From positions 1 through 57,871 of the forward strand of contig PDZU01000010.1 of assembly GCA_002753095.1 (NCBI GenBank): DNA of 57,871 nt, written 5' to 3'. Below are positions 13,520 to 23,990 of the stretch, one piece after another. Within the stretch, counting starts at the first letter, position 1; every line of letters begins with the position of its first letter. A program made the position numbers and the translations under genes. The notes under the pieces were generated by a model. That model was given only the letters and a program-made list of their open reading frames with translations, was not told the DNA's origin and did no database searches. Source of the stretch: Magnetococcales bacterium. GTDB taxonomy: Bacteria; Pseudomonadota; Magnetococcia; Magnetococcales; Magnetaquicoccaceae.

Positions 13520-14806
13520 ATGAGACACCTGACTGCCACGACTTTCGTTCTGCTTACCCTTGCAACTCCGCCCCCTGCCGAGGCGGTGGAGTTTTTATTC
13601 TCCGGGTATGGTACAGTCAGCTATGCACTTTCCGACCGCCCCTACGCGTATCAGCGCTCGATTGACAACCATGGCACTCTGTTGAGCGATACCACCCTGG
13701 GGTTGCAACTCGATACGCGCTTCAGCAGCAACTTCAGCGCCACGCTGCAAGGCAAGGTGGCACCCGCCAACGATACAGAGAAACAGTGGGATCCCAAAAT
13801 TTCTTGGGCCTTTCTCTCCTGGCAGCCTGCCAACTCCTGGATGTTGCGGGCTGGAAAAATGCGCGTTCCCTTGTATTTGAATGCGGAAAATAAAGATGTC
13901 GGTGTCACCTTCGATGTGGCACGATTGCCCGCAGAGGTCTACGGTATCGCCCCCACTTCGGACTTTGTCGGTGGCTCCATCACCAAATCATGGTCAAGGG
14001 AGGAGGGCGAATGGATTGTGGACGCCTATTGGGGCCAGGGCAATACGGACATTCGCACCTACCTGCGGGATGGCATACCCGGTACGATTGCCGCTGGAGA
14101 GCACTATGCACCTGTGGAGATTGAAGCGCGGGGTTTGGCTCTGACCTACCATCCCAAGAATAACGATACCTATCGTGTCGGTTTCCACTTGGCCACCCCC
14201 AAATCGGCCAACAACACCTCCTGGGCCTATGATGTGGCAGAAGTCCCCTATAATGCTCTCCTTGCTCCAGGCGTCCATTACTACACCGATAGCGCCCCTG
14301 GGATAAAAAGATACAACCAAGTCAATATGCCAATTCTGGCCTTTGGCACCTCCCTGAATCTGCCTGAAGATTACACGCTTACCGCCGAATATTTTCACAA
14401 TTGGGTGCAAGGAGAAGAGGCTCTGACGGTAGACGGCGGTTATGCGACTCTTCTGAAAAAAATCGACAAATGGTCTCCCTATGTCACCTTTGCCGGGTTG
14501 CGTTCGGGCAGTCGCCTACTGAAGCGCTATCAAACGTTGAATGCCAGTTCAATTCCGGGTCTACTGCCTGGAGCGACCGTGATCAATGCCTCACAACGCG
14601 CCTTGGCGGATGCCCAGACGGCCTTTGATCAAACCAGTTGGACCATTGGCATTGCGTATGCCTTCTCCCCGGTGAGCAAGATCAAGACAGAATGGACCAA
14701 TGTTCGGGTCGGAGAAGTTCCCGGATTTGTGGACTCGCCTTCTGGCAACGGGGTTAGCAATCAGAATGTCAATCTTCTGACCCTCTCTTACAGTTTTGCT
14801 TTTTGA
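13520..14806 (+). CDS. Outer-membrane porin-like protein
   Basis: 428 residues. A signal peptide (MRHLTATTFVLLTLATPPPAEA, cleavage near residue 22) leads to FLFSGYGTVSYALS, a typical first β-strand. Alternating aromatic/polar strands follow, and the protein ends LLTLSYSFAF, an aromatic C-terminal strand of the kind recognised by the Bam machinery. AAGGAAG lies about nine bases before the ATG at 13520, only 13 bases after the HD-GYP gene. I recognise the class, not the substrate. Position between a two-component output gene and a small binding protein suggests a shared regulon. Confidence 0.8.
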   Translation: MRHLTATTFVLLTLATPPPAEAVEFLFSGYGTVSYALSDRPYAYQRSIDNHGTLLSDTTLGLQLDTRFSSNFSATLQGKVAPANDTEKQWDPKISWAFLSWQPANSWMLRAGKMRVPLYLNAENKDVGVTFDVARLPAEVYGIAPTSDFVGGSITKSWSREEGEWIVDAYWGQGNTDIRTYLRDGIPGTIAAGEHYAPVEIEARGLALTYHPKNNDTYRVGFHLATPKSANNTSWAYDVAEVPYNALLAPGVHYYTDSAPGIKRYNQVNMPILAFGTSLNLPEDYTLTAEYFHNWVQGEEALTVDGGYATLLKKIDKWSPYVTFAGLRSGSRLLKRYQTLNASSIPGLLPGATVINASQRALADAQTAFDQTSWTIGIAYAFSPVSKIKTEWTNVRVGEVPGFVDSPSGNGVSNQNVNLLTLSYSFAF

Positions 14807-14816
14807 GAGAGAGACG

Positions 14817-15242
14817 ATGAAAAAGATACGGATCGTTTCCCTGCTCTCTCTGTTCATTTGGATCTACTCTGACCTTTCGGTTGCAGCCAGTACCCATATC
14901 GTGGTGATTGGCCATCCTGGACTGCCAAAGCTGGATGTACCCACCATCCAAAAATTGTTCACGGGTCGGGCCGTGGAGATCAATGGCCGTTCGGTGACTG
15001 TTGTCAATATTGCCCCCAACAACACAGTCAGAAAGGTGTTCCTGGAAAAATATCTTGAACAGGATGAGGATAAATATCTCGCCTATTGGACAGTCAGGCG
15101 TTTTATTGGCAAGGGAACACCACCAAAAGAGCTGGTTTCCAGCACCGAAGTTGTGGAATATATTCAATCGCACTCTGACACCATCGGCTATATCAGTGTG
15201 GATGATTCAAAGCCGGGCTTGAACATTCTCAGTGAGATGTAG
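14817..15242 (+). CDS. Small PstS-like periplasmic binding protein
   Basis: 141 residues with a signal peptide (MKKIRIVSLLSLFIWIYSDLSVAA). The mature part reads HIVVIGHPGLPKLDVPTIQ, KLFTGRAVEINGR, then a W-rich centre and VVEYIQSHSDTIGYIS. This matches the half-length phosphate-binding-like proteins often annotated as phosphate ABC transporter substrate-binding proteins. No permease or ATPase lies nearby, so a sensory or accessory role beside the hybrid kinase is as likely as transport. Its 3' end overlaps the convergent pilO-like gene by 14 bases. The ATG at 14817 is preceded by GAGAGAGACG. Confidence 0.8.
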   Translation: MKKIRIVSLLSLFIWIYSDLSVAASTHIVVIGHPGLPKLDVPTIQKLFTGRAVEINGRSVTVVNIAPNNTVRKVFLEKYLEQDEDKYLAYWTVRRFIGKGTPPKELVSSTEVVEYIQSHSDTIGYISVDDSKPGLNILSEM

Positions 15243-15783
15243 GATTCGGGATCACGCTTATGAAGTGCAGTTGCAGGCGCCACGTTATCCCCTGGGCTGT
15301 GCGTGTATAGGCCAATTGCTCCAGTTGCACCGGCCAGGGCAGTTGCTGCCAGCGCTGCAAGGTGGCCAGTACCTCGCCATAGCCCCCCTCCCAGGTCAGT
15401 TGCAGCGCATGACGCTGCAGGGTCAGCGCCTCTCCACCAGCCTGCGCTGCACAAGAAAAAAACGGCTTGGCCGGAGCGACCACCCGCCCCAACAGATGAA
15501 TCCGCCCCCCAGGCTCGCTCAACCGATCGATGAATGGACCAACCTGCGCCAAAGGAACTCCGCTTGCGGCCTCTGTCTGCCAGGGCAGGGGTTCTGGCGC
15601 CGTGCTGGGAGCGGCTACGCCTGTTTCCTGATCATTGCGCGGCTGCCAGCGTTGCCACTCTGCGGCAAAAGGCAACCACTGCCAGCGGTACCACATCGCC
15701 AACAACAGCGCACACCCCACCAGCAACAGACCAACCCGTTCGCGGCGGCTCAAGCGCTCATACCAGTCTTCCGTTGGCAGCAT
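15229..15783 (-). CDS. PilO/MshJ-like pilus assembly protein
   Basis: 184 residues. A cytoplasmic start (LPTEDWYERLSRRERVGLL) leads to one membrane helix (about 17-37) and a periplasmic region with a GGYGEVLATLQRWQQLPWPV segment typical of PilO/MshJ ferredoxin-like domains. It is third in a mshI-pilN-pilO-type string. Its ATG at 15783 shares one base with the upstream stop (TGATG). A TTG one codon earlier is less likely. The 3' end overlaps the convergent binding-protein gene. Confidence 0.72.
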   Translation of the reverse strand: MLPTEDWYERLSRRERVGLLLVGCALLLAMWYRWQWLPFAAEWQRWQPRNDQETGVAAPSTAPEPLPWQTEAASGVPLAQVGPFIDRLSEPGGRIHLLGRVVAPAKPFFSCAAQAGGEALTLQRHALQLTWEGGYGEVLATLQRWQQLPWPVQLEQLAYTRTAQGITWRLQLHFISVIPNPTSH

Positions 15784-16367
15784 CAACGTTGCCCCTGCAA
15801 TGGCTGTTCGGCTTCAATCCGCAAGCGAAACGGCACTGGGTTGGATGGGTCGAATGGCTTGCCCTTGTTGTCGGCCACCGTTTGTTCCTTGCTTGCCTCC
15901 CGCACCACATAACCCGGTAACTGTCCCAGCAACTGACGCTGATAGGCCAGCCAATCCGCCGCACCCGTCAGCACACCGGCAATTTCCAAACGCTCTTCTG
16001 CCACCGTACCACCCCGCTGCCATTGCACCTGCGTCAACCAGATGCCCGGCAGATGAACCGCTGCCATCTGCTCCAGCAAGGTGCTCATTTGCAGCCCCCC
16101 GCCGCGCTCTTGCGCCTCCTGCTTTTGCCATGCCGTGCGACAACGGGCCAACTCCCCGGCATCACTGCTGCTCTCGGTCACCGCCCGCTGCTGCACCGCC
16201 TCTTGCGCCGTCTGGCGCCGCTGCGCCAACGGTTCACGCAGCGCATGACTGGCCAGCAGCAGGAGTAGTCCCAAGAGCAACCAAACCATCACCACCTGCT
16301 TGAAAGGCAGGAAGGGTTTTTGGGGCCGCAGGCTATCCTGATAAAAATTAATGCGCTGCTCTTCCAT
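15783..16367 (-). CDS. PilN-like (MshI2-type) pilus assembly protein
   Basis: 194 residues. The start MEEQRINFYQDSLRPQKP carries the INFY motif by which PilN binds PilM. A single helix at about 26-46 and a coiled periplasmic segment rich in Q/E/R (about 50-90) lead to a small α/β domain with VHLPGIWLTQVQWQR and LEIAGVLTGAADWLAY. ATG and the upstream mshI stop share one base (TGATG). It should form the inner-membrane platform with the PilM- and PilO-like neighbours. Confidence 0.78.
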   Translation of the reverse strand: MEEQRINFYQDSLRPQKPFLPFKQVVMVWLLLGLLLLLASHALREPLAQRRQTAQEAVQQRAVTESSSDAGELARCRTAWQKQEAQERGGGLQMSTLLEQMAAVHLPGIWLTQVQWQRGGTVAEERLEIAGVLTGAADWLAYQRQLLGQLPGYVVREASKEQTVADNKGKPFDPSNPVPFRLRIEAEQPLQGQR

Positions 16368-17392
16368 CACCGCATCTCCCCCACCAGGGCACCAAGCGCA
16401 GGCAGGCAGCAACTGAGCAACGCCTCATCCACCCCATCCTGCCAACGCAGCACCGCCTGCAACGGCAAGGGTTGCACCGTCAGCTCCAGGCGTTTGGAAA
16501 GTTGCTCGCATATCACCATTGGCAGCGCCTGCGCTGGCGTGCCCGGCCAGGCGTATTTCTCCCGTGTCTGTAGCCGCTCCATCTCTGCCTGACGGCATAG
16601 TGGGCTCATCGGTAACACATACAAATTGTGCGGGGTTGGCTGGGCAAAACTGTTTTGGTAAAAATGCAGGGTGCGGTGCAGTTCCATGGCCAGATGGTCC
16701 ACAGCATCGCTTGCGCTTTGTGTTGCAGGGGCGGGTGGGGCGGGTGACCACAGATCGAGTGAGACGTTTTCGAGCAGGCGGGCCAGATAGAACAGACCTT
16801 GCCGGCGCAAAATGACCAACAATCCGGCCCCGCTCCAGTAGAGCAGCGCTACCCCTGTTTCCGCCTCCGGCAGGGTATCGGTCAAGCGACCCAAGGCCAG
16901 CTCCACAATATCCAGGCGTTGCAAGCGCAATTCGGCCTGATGAAACAGGGCCACCTCCTGTTGCAGGCGTATGCTCCGGGCAACGGCCACATAGATACGC
17001 TCGCTTTTGCTGGCGCCACCGGGCAGGGCAAAGGTTTCCACCACCGCCTCTTGTGCCGGATAGCCCAGGCGGTCGGCAATTTTCCAGCGCAGGTTGAGGC
17101 CCCACTCCGAGCGCGGCAGGTTGGGGCGATCGGCTGGGAACAGCAGGTAGGCGTCCCGGTCCAGGACGCCGACTGCGGGTGCTCCCCGCAAGCCTGCCTG
17201 TCGCACCCAGGCGTTGACCTCTTCTGGGATGACTGGCTCCGGGAAAAATTGGCAACGGCGCAGCAGTGGCAGGTTATCCAGCCGTTGGCTGTGTACCTGC
17301 GCCACCACCAGTCCCGATGGTCGGCGGATCCAAGCTACGTGATCTCGGCCTGAGATTTTGTGCTGCCATAATGAACGCCACCAAGCTGGCAT
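16367..17392 (-). CDS. mshI: MshI/PilM-like pilus assembly ATPase-fold protein
   Basis: 341 residues of an actin-like PilM fold without signal peptide. It opens HKISGRDHVAWIRRPSGLVV and includes EVNAWVRQAG, DAYLLFPADRPNLPRSEW and a long C-terminal region with RTLHFYQNSFAQPTP. Gene order (PilM-like, PilN-like, PilO-like, all overlapping) is that of mshI-mshI2-mshJ. The rest of an msh locus (K, L, M, E, G, pilins) is not in the window, so this is either a split locus or a remnant. Start at 17392 is the first ATG after the gene-free repeat region. Confidence 0.75.
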   Translation of the reverse strand: MPAWWRSLWQHKISGRDHVAWIRRPSGLVVAQVHSQRLDNLPLLRRCQFFPEPVIPEEVNAWVRQAGLRGAPAVGVLDRDAYLLFPADRPNLPRSEWGLNLRWKIADRLGYPAQEAVVETFALPGGASKSERIYVAVARSIRLQQEVALFHQAELRLQRLDIVELALGRLTDTLPEAETGVALLYWSGAGLLVILRRQGLFYLARLLENVSLDLWSPAPPAPATQSASDAVDHLAMELHRTLHFYQNSFAQPTPHNLYVLPMSPLCRQAEMERLQTREKYAWPGTPAQALPMVICEQLSKRLELTVQPLPLQAVLRWQDGVDEALLSCCLPALGALVGEMR

Positions 17393-17471
17393 GGCAATCG
17401 CCCCGACTCCTCCCGAAGAAAAACAGCACCACGTCTATTGGATTGAATTGGATAATGGTTTTAAAAGTGAC

Positions 17472-17932
17472 ATGGGGTCAAGGGGAGATTATCTCCCCTT
17501 GCGGGTGCAGGGCGGAGCCCTGCTGAAATGGCGCGCTTTTCACGAAGCAGATTTACGCAGTAAATCTGCGCAGCGCGCCCAATCTGTGCCCCGCAGGGGC
17601 ACGCTTTGGGAGGGCGGAGCCCGACTTTTAACGGCGCGGTACACAGTCACCTGCGGGGGTAAAACCCATTGGGAGGCTGTGCGTATTGGCGCACAAAACC
17701 GCGCCAATACGCACAGCTTGCGTCAATTAGGCGCGCTGCGCCGATGCAAAAAGCGCATCGGCTTATCGTGAAAAGCGCGCCAAAAAGCAAAGGCAACAGC
17801 AAAAGCAACAGATAAAAGCAACAGATAAAAGCAACAGATAAAAGCAACAGATAAAAGCAACAGATAAAAGCAACAGATAAATTCCCAGGACTCCGTCCTG
17901 GACCTGCCAGGGAGCTGAGCTCCCTGGACCCG
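17472..17932 (+). repeat. Dispersed structured repeat, long copy A
   Basis: A 461-bp non-coding element of nested palindromes. In order: GGGGAGATTATCTCCCC; GCAGGGCGGAGCCCTGC; an outer GGCGCGC/GCGCGCC stem enclosing CAGATTTAC-GCA-GTAAATCTG; GTGCCCCGCAGGGGCAC; a GTGCGTATTGGCGC/GCGCCAATACGCAC hairpin; a second outer GGCGCGCT/AGCGCGCC stem around a GCCGATGC/GCATCGGC hairpin; a tandem array; then closing hairpins CCAGGACTCCGTCCTGG and CCAGGGAGCTGAGCTCCCTGG. Its outer ends (TGGGGTCaagg and ccTGGACCCGC) are imperfect inverted repeats. Other copies are at 28445, 40082, 43598 and 56042. Several short open frames cross it; none is a gene. Confidence 0.9.
17805..17882 (+). repeat. Tandem array, 6 copies of a 13-bp unit
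   Basis: Six back-to-back copies of GCAACAGATAAAA (the last is GCAACAGATAAAT), preceded by a degenerate half-related unit at 17792. The array sits inside repeat copy A, between the GGCGCGCT/AGCGCGCC stem and the closing hairpins. Copy B has a different unit at the same place. On the minus strand it reads as leucine-rich hydrophobic peptide in open frames, which is a composition artefact. Confidence 0.9.
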
Positions 17933-17953
17933 CAATCATTATGTTGCCCTGCC

Positions 17954-19441
<1,488 letters not shown>

Positions 19442-19528
19442 TTACCGTCATGGATCATAATCACCAATGCCATAAAAGGCAAAGGATAATTGCCCTCACC
19501 CCCCAAACGCGCCCTCTTTTCCCCATTT

Positions 19529-21574
19529 TCAGCCGACCAACAACGCCTCTTTCTCCAAAGCCAACAACTGGTCGCGATAAAAGGCCGCCCGTTCAAATTC
19601 CATCTCCTTGGCCGCCCGCTTCATCTCCCGTTCCAACGCCTTGATTCGTTTGGCCCGATCTCCACTGCCCAAGGGAGCAGCCCCATAGGTCACCCCCTCC
19701 TCCGCCACCTGCCAGACCGCCACCGGCACAGGTGGCGCCGCAACCGCAAACTCATCAACAGCCGAAACCTCCTTGCGGATGGAACGAGGCGTAATGCCCT
19801 GTTGCTGATTGTGCGCCTCCTGCAACTGACGCCGCCGCAAAGTCTCCTGCAACGCCCGCTCCATCGATCCGGTCATCCGGTCCGCATACAAAATCACCCG
19901 CCCCTCCACATGGCGCGCCGCCCGGCCAATGGTCTGGATCAGTGAGGTCTCGGAACGTAAAAACCCCTCCTTGTCCGCATCCAGAATGGCCACCAACCCC
20001 ACCTCTGGAATGTCCAACCCCTCCCGCAACAGGTTGATCCCCACCAGAACATCATACTCCCCCAAACGCAACGAACGGATCAACTCCATGCGCTCCAGCG
20101 TCGTCACATCCGAATGAAGATAACGCACCCGTATGCCAATCCCGCGCATGTATTCGGTCAAATCTTCCGCCATGCGCTTGGTCAAGGTGGTCACCAGAAT
20201 GCGCCACCCCAACGGTGTCACCCGGCGCACCTCCGCCAACAGATCATCCACCTGCCCATCCGCCGGGCGAATCTCACAAACCGGCTCCAAAAGTCCCGTA
20301 GGCCGCACAATCTGCTCCACCACCCGCCCCGCACTGCGCTGCAACTCCTCCGCTGCCGGTGTGGCAGAAACATAGACCGTCCGCCCGCGCAAACGGTCAA
20401 ACTCCTCCAGCTGCAACGGTCGGTTATCCAACGCCGACGGCAACCGAAAACCATAGGCGACCAACGTCTCCTTGCGCGAACGATCCCCACGATACATGCC
20501 ACGCACCTGCGGCAAGGTCACATGGCTCTCATCGATGAACAACAGCGCATCTTTCGGCAGATAATCCATCAGAGTCGGTGGCGGTTCGCCCGCCTGCCGC
20601 CCACTCAAATAGCGGCTGTAATTCTCAACCCCTGTGCAAAACCCCAGCTCCTGCATCATCTCCAGATCAAAAAAAGTCCGACTCTCCAGACGCTGCGCCT
20701 CCAACAAACGCCCCTGCTCATGAAACTCCGCCAAACGGGCACGCAACTCCTCCTTGATCCATTCCATGGCCCGCAACAAAGTGGCACGCCGCGTCACATA
20801 ATGGCTGGCCGGAAAAATCGTAAACTGCGGCAAATCCGCCATGGATTTGCCCGTCAACGGATCCACCCAGACCAGACGGTCGATCCAGTCGCCAAACAGC
20901 TCCACCCGCAGCGCCCGATCCTCCTCATGCGGCGGAAAAATCTCCAACGTATCCCCACGCACCCGAAAAGTGCCACGCTGAAACTCCACATCGTTGCGCT
21001 TGTACTGAATTTCCACCAATTTTTTCAATAGCTGGCGCTGCTCAATCTCCTGCCCCACCCGCAACGGCACAGCCATCTCCTGATAGGATTCCGGCGCCCC
21101 CAAACCATAGATGCAGGACACCGAGGCAACGATAATCACATCACGGCGCGACAACAGCGAACGGGTCGCCGCATGGCGCATCCGCTCGATCTGCTCGTTG
21201 GTCGAGGAGTCCTTCTCTATGAAGGTGTCGGTACGGGGAATGTAGGCTTCAGGTTGATAATAGTCATAATATGAGACAAAATATTCCACTGCATTGTGGG
21301 GAAAGAAACTTTTCATCTCGGCGTAGAGTTGACCGGCCAGGGTTTTATTGTGGGCCAGGATCAAGGCCGGGCGCTCCAAAGTGGCGATCACCTGGGCCAT
21401 GGTAAAGGTTTTGCCCGATCCGGTCACGCCCAACAAAACCTGGTCCTGGCAGCCCTGCTGGATGCCCTGGACCAAGTCGGCAATGGCCCGTGGCTGGTCG
21501 CCACTGGGCACAAACGGCGACTCCAAACGAAACAAGGGGGTCATCTCTTTTGCTGCACCTTCTGGTCGGGGCAT
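19529..21574 (-). CDS. uvrB: UvrB, excision nuclease subunit
   Basis: 681 residues. Nucleotide-excision-repair helicase that verifies damage and recruits UvrC. Motifs: GVTGSGKTF Walker A, the β-hairpin [17 protein letters not shown] helicase motif [12 protein letters not shown], the C-terminal helicase stretch [20 protein letters not shown] with TIGRAARH, and the final UVR domain ([18 protein letters not shown]) that contacts UvrC. ATG at 21574 has AGGGGA eight bases upstream; the GTG at 21592 is less likely. It starts 11 bases after the upstream metallophosphoesterase stop, so the two probably share a transcript. Confidence 0.97.
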   Translation of the reverse strand: MPRPEGAAKEMTPLFRLESPFVPSGDQPRAIADLVQGIQQGCQDQVLLGVTGSGKTFTMAQVIATLERPALILAHNKTLAGQLYAEMKSFFPHNAVEYFVSYYDYYQPEAYIPRTDTFIEKDSSTNEQIERMRHAATRSLLSRRDVIIVASVSCIYGLGAPESYQEMAVPLRVGQEIEQRQLLKKLVEIQYKRNDVEFQRGTFRVRGDTLEIFPPHEEDRALRVELFGDWIDRLVWVDPLTGKSMADLPQFTIFPASHYVTRRATLLRAMEWIKEELRARLAEFHEQGRLLEAQRLESRTFFDLEMMQELGFCTGVENYSRYLSGRQAGEPPPTLMDYLPKDALLFIDESHVTLPQVRGMYRGDRSRKETLVAYGFRLPSALDNRPLQLEEFDRLRGRTVYVSATPAAEELQRSAGRVVEQIVRPTGLLEPVCEIRPADGQVDDLLAEVRRVTPLGWRILVTTLTKRMAEDLTEYMRGIGIRVRYLHSDVTTLERMELIRSLRLGEYDVLVGINLLREGLDIPEVGLVAILDADKEGFLRSETSLIQTIGRAARHVEGRVILYADRMTGSMERALQETLRRRQLQEAHNQQQGITPRSIRKEVSAVDEFAVAAPPVPVAVWQVAEEGVTYGAAPLGSGDRAKRIKALEREMKRAAKEMEFERAAFYRDQLLALEKEALLVG

Positions 21575-21585
21575 GACATCTCCCC

Positions 21586-22578
21586 TCAACACTCGATCTG
21601 GGAAACGGTTCCCAGAACCGCCTCCTGCTCTTTCTGCAGAGCCCTTTGCTGCTGCCGTTTACTGCCAGTCCCTTTACGACCAGTCCCCGTACCCAATACC
21701 CGGCCAATTTTTTTGCGAAAAGCCTTTTCCCCCCCCAGCACAAACATCGCTTTGGGGTTGATAAAACGCACGTTGCCCCACCTGTCGACAATGGCGGCCC
21801 CAAATCCGGTCAAGCTGGCCTTGTTGTCGTTATTGATGATGCGTACCTGCGGAATCTCTTCCTGAAACTCATAATCCAATTGAATCAATATGTTGGGTCG
21901 GTGACCATGAATCACGGTCTGGATACCCAACTGCTGCAACAGACGACTGACCTGCTGGCCGTACAGCTCCCCGTCGCTGCCGACACGCAGATAATACTGT
22001 TTGACATGACGAATATCGCCAACGATCTCCAACCCCTCTTTTTCGCGGAACAGGGCATAACGCCCCTCATAGAAAGCCTTGCGAAAACGGTCGTTGAACA
22101 ACCCAACATCCCCCGTCTCTTGCTGGAGTTGCCAGAGCAGCATCAGCAGATTGAGGGTTGGATAGCCATGCAGGTAGAGAATCTGATCCGCCACATGCAA
22201 CACATCCTGCTGGCGAATGAAGGCCAGTTGTTCTTCACTCAAGCGACTGCGCCACCCCTGGGCGGAGCGCTGCAAAATCTCCACCTCATGGTTGCCCACC
22301 AACAGATGGACGGCACAGTCGACGGGGGCGCTCTCTTGCAGATGGCGCAAATAGTCCAGCACCTCCGGGTTAGGGTTGAATTTATTCAGCCAGTCTCCGG
22401 TATGAATCACCCGAAAGCCGTGTACCCCCTTGCGCCAGCGCCCATCGCGGTGACACAACCCCGTCAACCAAAGCACATACTGAATCGCGTGCAAATCGTT
22501 GTCGGTATCCGACAAAATCACCGTATGCACCCGCGCAGACTCTCCGCCAGCCTCTTGTTTTTGTTGCAACTCCACCAT
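21586..22578 (-). CDS. Metallophosphoesterase-fold protein, copy 1
   Basis: 330 residues. The layout is of calcineurin-like (PPP-type) phosphoesterases: LSDTDNDL where GDxHG is expected, HTGDWLNK where GDxVDRG is expected, an intact VGNHE, LHGYPTL and VIHGHRPN. The motif I histidine is thus Asp, and the motif II second Asp-Arg pair is Asn-Lys. The other metal ligands (Asp, Asp, Asn, His, His) appear kept. The ATG at 22578 is preferred to far-upstream starts, which have no support. It pairs divergently with a clear paralogue at 22780. The substrate is unknown, and activity could be altered or lost. Confidence 0.75.
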   Translation of the reverse strand: MVELQQKQEAGGESARVHTVILSDTDNDLHAIQYVLWLTGLCHRDGRWRKGVHGFRVIHTGDWLNKFNPNPEVLDYLRHLQESAPVDCAVHLLVGNHEVEILQRSAQGWRSRLSEEQLAFIRQQDVLHVADQILYLHGYPTLNLLMLLWQLQQETGDVGLFNDRFRKAFYEGRYALFREKEGLEIVGDIRHVKQYYLRVGSDGELYGQQVSRLLQQLGIQTVIHGHRPNILIQLDYEFQEEIPQVRIINNDNKASLTGFGAAIVDRWGNVRFINPKAMFVLGGEKAFRKKIGRVLGTGTGRKGTGSKRQQQRALQKEQEAVLGTVSQIEC

Positions 22579-22779
22579 ACCAAACCATTCCCATTCACTG
22601 GATATTTGGCCCGACGGCACACATCTTGCTGTACTGTGCCCAGGGCCAACAGGCCAAAACAGATTGTAGAAAAGAATTAAACCAAACAATTCAACACAAT
22701 GCCAGGAAACGCCGCGATGATTCCAAACGTTATGGAAACGGACGCTGCGCCAACCGGCGTCAAGACAAGGGAGGTCACC

Positions 22780-23949
22780 ATGCTGGCATCATCGGCAAGC
22801 GGTCCCACGGAGTTCGCTCTGCCCTGGCAGAACGAATGGAACACCAGCACCATCTGGGACCGTATTCGCATCGGTTTCCAGGAGGCCCTGCGCCATTTAT
22901 GGGTCAATCAACCGCTCCTGCCACCAGCCACACCCGCCGACACCGACGCAGCGCCATCCGTCGTGGCGGAAGAGACACCCCTGTTCTGCCCGCCAGAGAC
23001 CGCCACACTGCCGTTGGTGACGGCGGAAGAGTACCGTTGGACCCTGGTGCTTTCCGATACCGACAACGATCTGCGCACCGTGATACAGACGCTGTGGCTG
23101 ACCGGTCTGTGTGATCAAAACGGTACATGGATCCCGGAATTGCGCCACGTCCAGGTTATCCATACCGGCGACTGGCTCAACAAATGGGATCCCAACCCCT
23201 ATATTCTGGACGGCTTCAAACGCCTGCAGGAGACCGCCCCCCCCACCTGTCGTCTGCTGCTGCTCAACGGCAACCATGAATTAGCGATTTTACAGATGGC
23301 TGACAAGGGATTGCGTACTGCTTTGACACAAGAGGATCTGGCTTTTATCCGGCGGCAACCCCTGCTCCATTTCGATAACGAAACACTTTATCTGCACGGT
23401 TATCCCACTTTGGAGCTGTTGATGGTGCTGAAACAGCTCCTGCGCGAGCAAATTCCCCGGGCCGAGCTGAACAATCGCCTGCATAAACTGTTGTTTGATG
23501 GCGAATTTCCCCTCTTTCGCGAAACGGGCAGTGCGCGCCTGATCGGGGACATCAAAAGCCCGAAATATTATTACAACCTGAGAACCTTCAACGGCCAACT
23601 GCGCGGCAAGCAGGCGGCTGCCCTGCTCCAGGCGTTGGGCATCCATACCGTCATCCACGGTCACAAGCCCAACAACGCGGTGCAGTGTGATCAGGAGTTG
23701 TCCGAGGAGGTGCCGGGCATTCGTTTCGTCAACAACGACAACCGTATCCGTCAGAATGGTTGGGGGGGCATGCTGCTGGATCTGCCGGGCAAAATCACCT
23801 TCATCAACCCGCAAACCCTGCACCAGGCAGGCAGCGTCAAATCCCTGCGCAAGCAACTCCGTAAAATGGTCGGCACCCGCAAAAAGGATCTGACAGACAC
23901 TGAGAATCACCGCAGCCAGAGCAAAACCTCTCTCTCTATTGCCGCCTGA
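22780..23949 (+). CDS. Metallophosphoesterase-fold protein, copy 2
   Basis: 389 residues from the ATG at 22780, which follows AGGGAGG by five bases, the best ribosome binding site in the region; ATGs at 22699 and 22717 are alternatives. Residues 1-80 are specific to this copy. The remainder parallels copy 1: [68 protein letters not shown]. The same unusual substitutions (Asp for motif I His, Asn-Lys for Asp-Arg) are present, so they are a family trait, not an accident. The C-terminus is basic and Ser/Lys-rich. Confidence 0.75.
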   Translation: MLASSASGPTEFALPWQNEWNTSTIWDRIRIGFQEALRHLWVNQPLLPPATPADTDAAPSVVAEETPLFCPPETATLPLVTAEEYRWTLVLSDTDNDLRTVIQTLWLTGLCDQNGTWIPELRHVQVIHTGDWLNKWDPNPYILDGFKRLQETAPPTCRLLLLNGNHELAILQMADKGLRTALTQEDLAFIRRQPLLHFDNETLYLHGYPTLELLMVLKQLLREQIPRAELNNRLHKLLFDGEFPLFRETGSARLIGDIKSPKYYYNLRTFNGQLRGKQAAALLQALGIHTVIHGHKPNNAVQCDQELSEEVPGIRFVNNDNRIRQNGWGGMLLDLPGKITFINPQTLHQAGSVKSLRKQLRKMVGTRKKDLTDTENHRSQSKTSLSIAA

Positions 23950-23955
23950 AAAGGC

Positions 23956-23983
23956 ACAGCCAGCGGGAGATCCCGCTGGCTGT
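23956..23983. terminator. Bidirectional hairpin between convergent genes
   Basis: Thirteen-base perfect arms (ACAGCCAGCGGGA / TCCCGCTGGCTGT) lie in the 41-bp gap between the metallophosphoesterase and diguanylate cyclase stop codons. It is suited to ending both transcripts. Confidence 0.7.
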
Positions 23984-23990
23984 CATCATC

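Noticed and set aside
17805..17882. Possible CRISPR array
   Set aside because: Units are 13 bp with no spacers, and no cas genes are present; the same holds for the 7-bp array at 28763.
17647..17935. Leucine-rich small open frames on the minus strand
   Set aside because: Translations of the 13-bp tandem array and neighbouring hairpins of repeat copy A.
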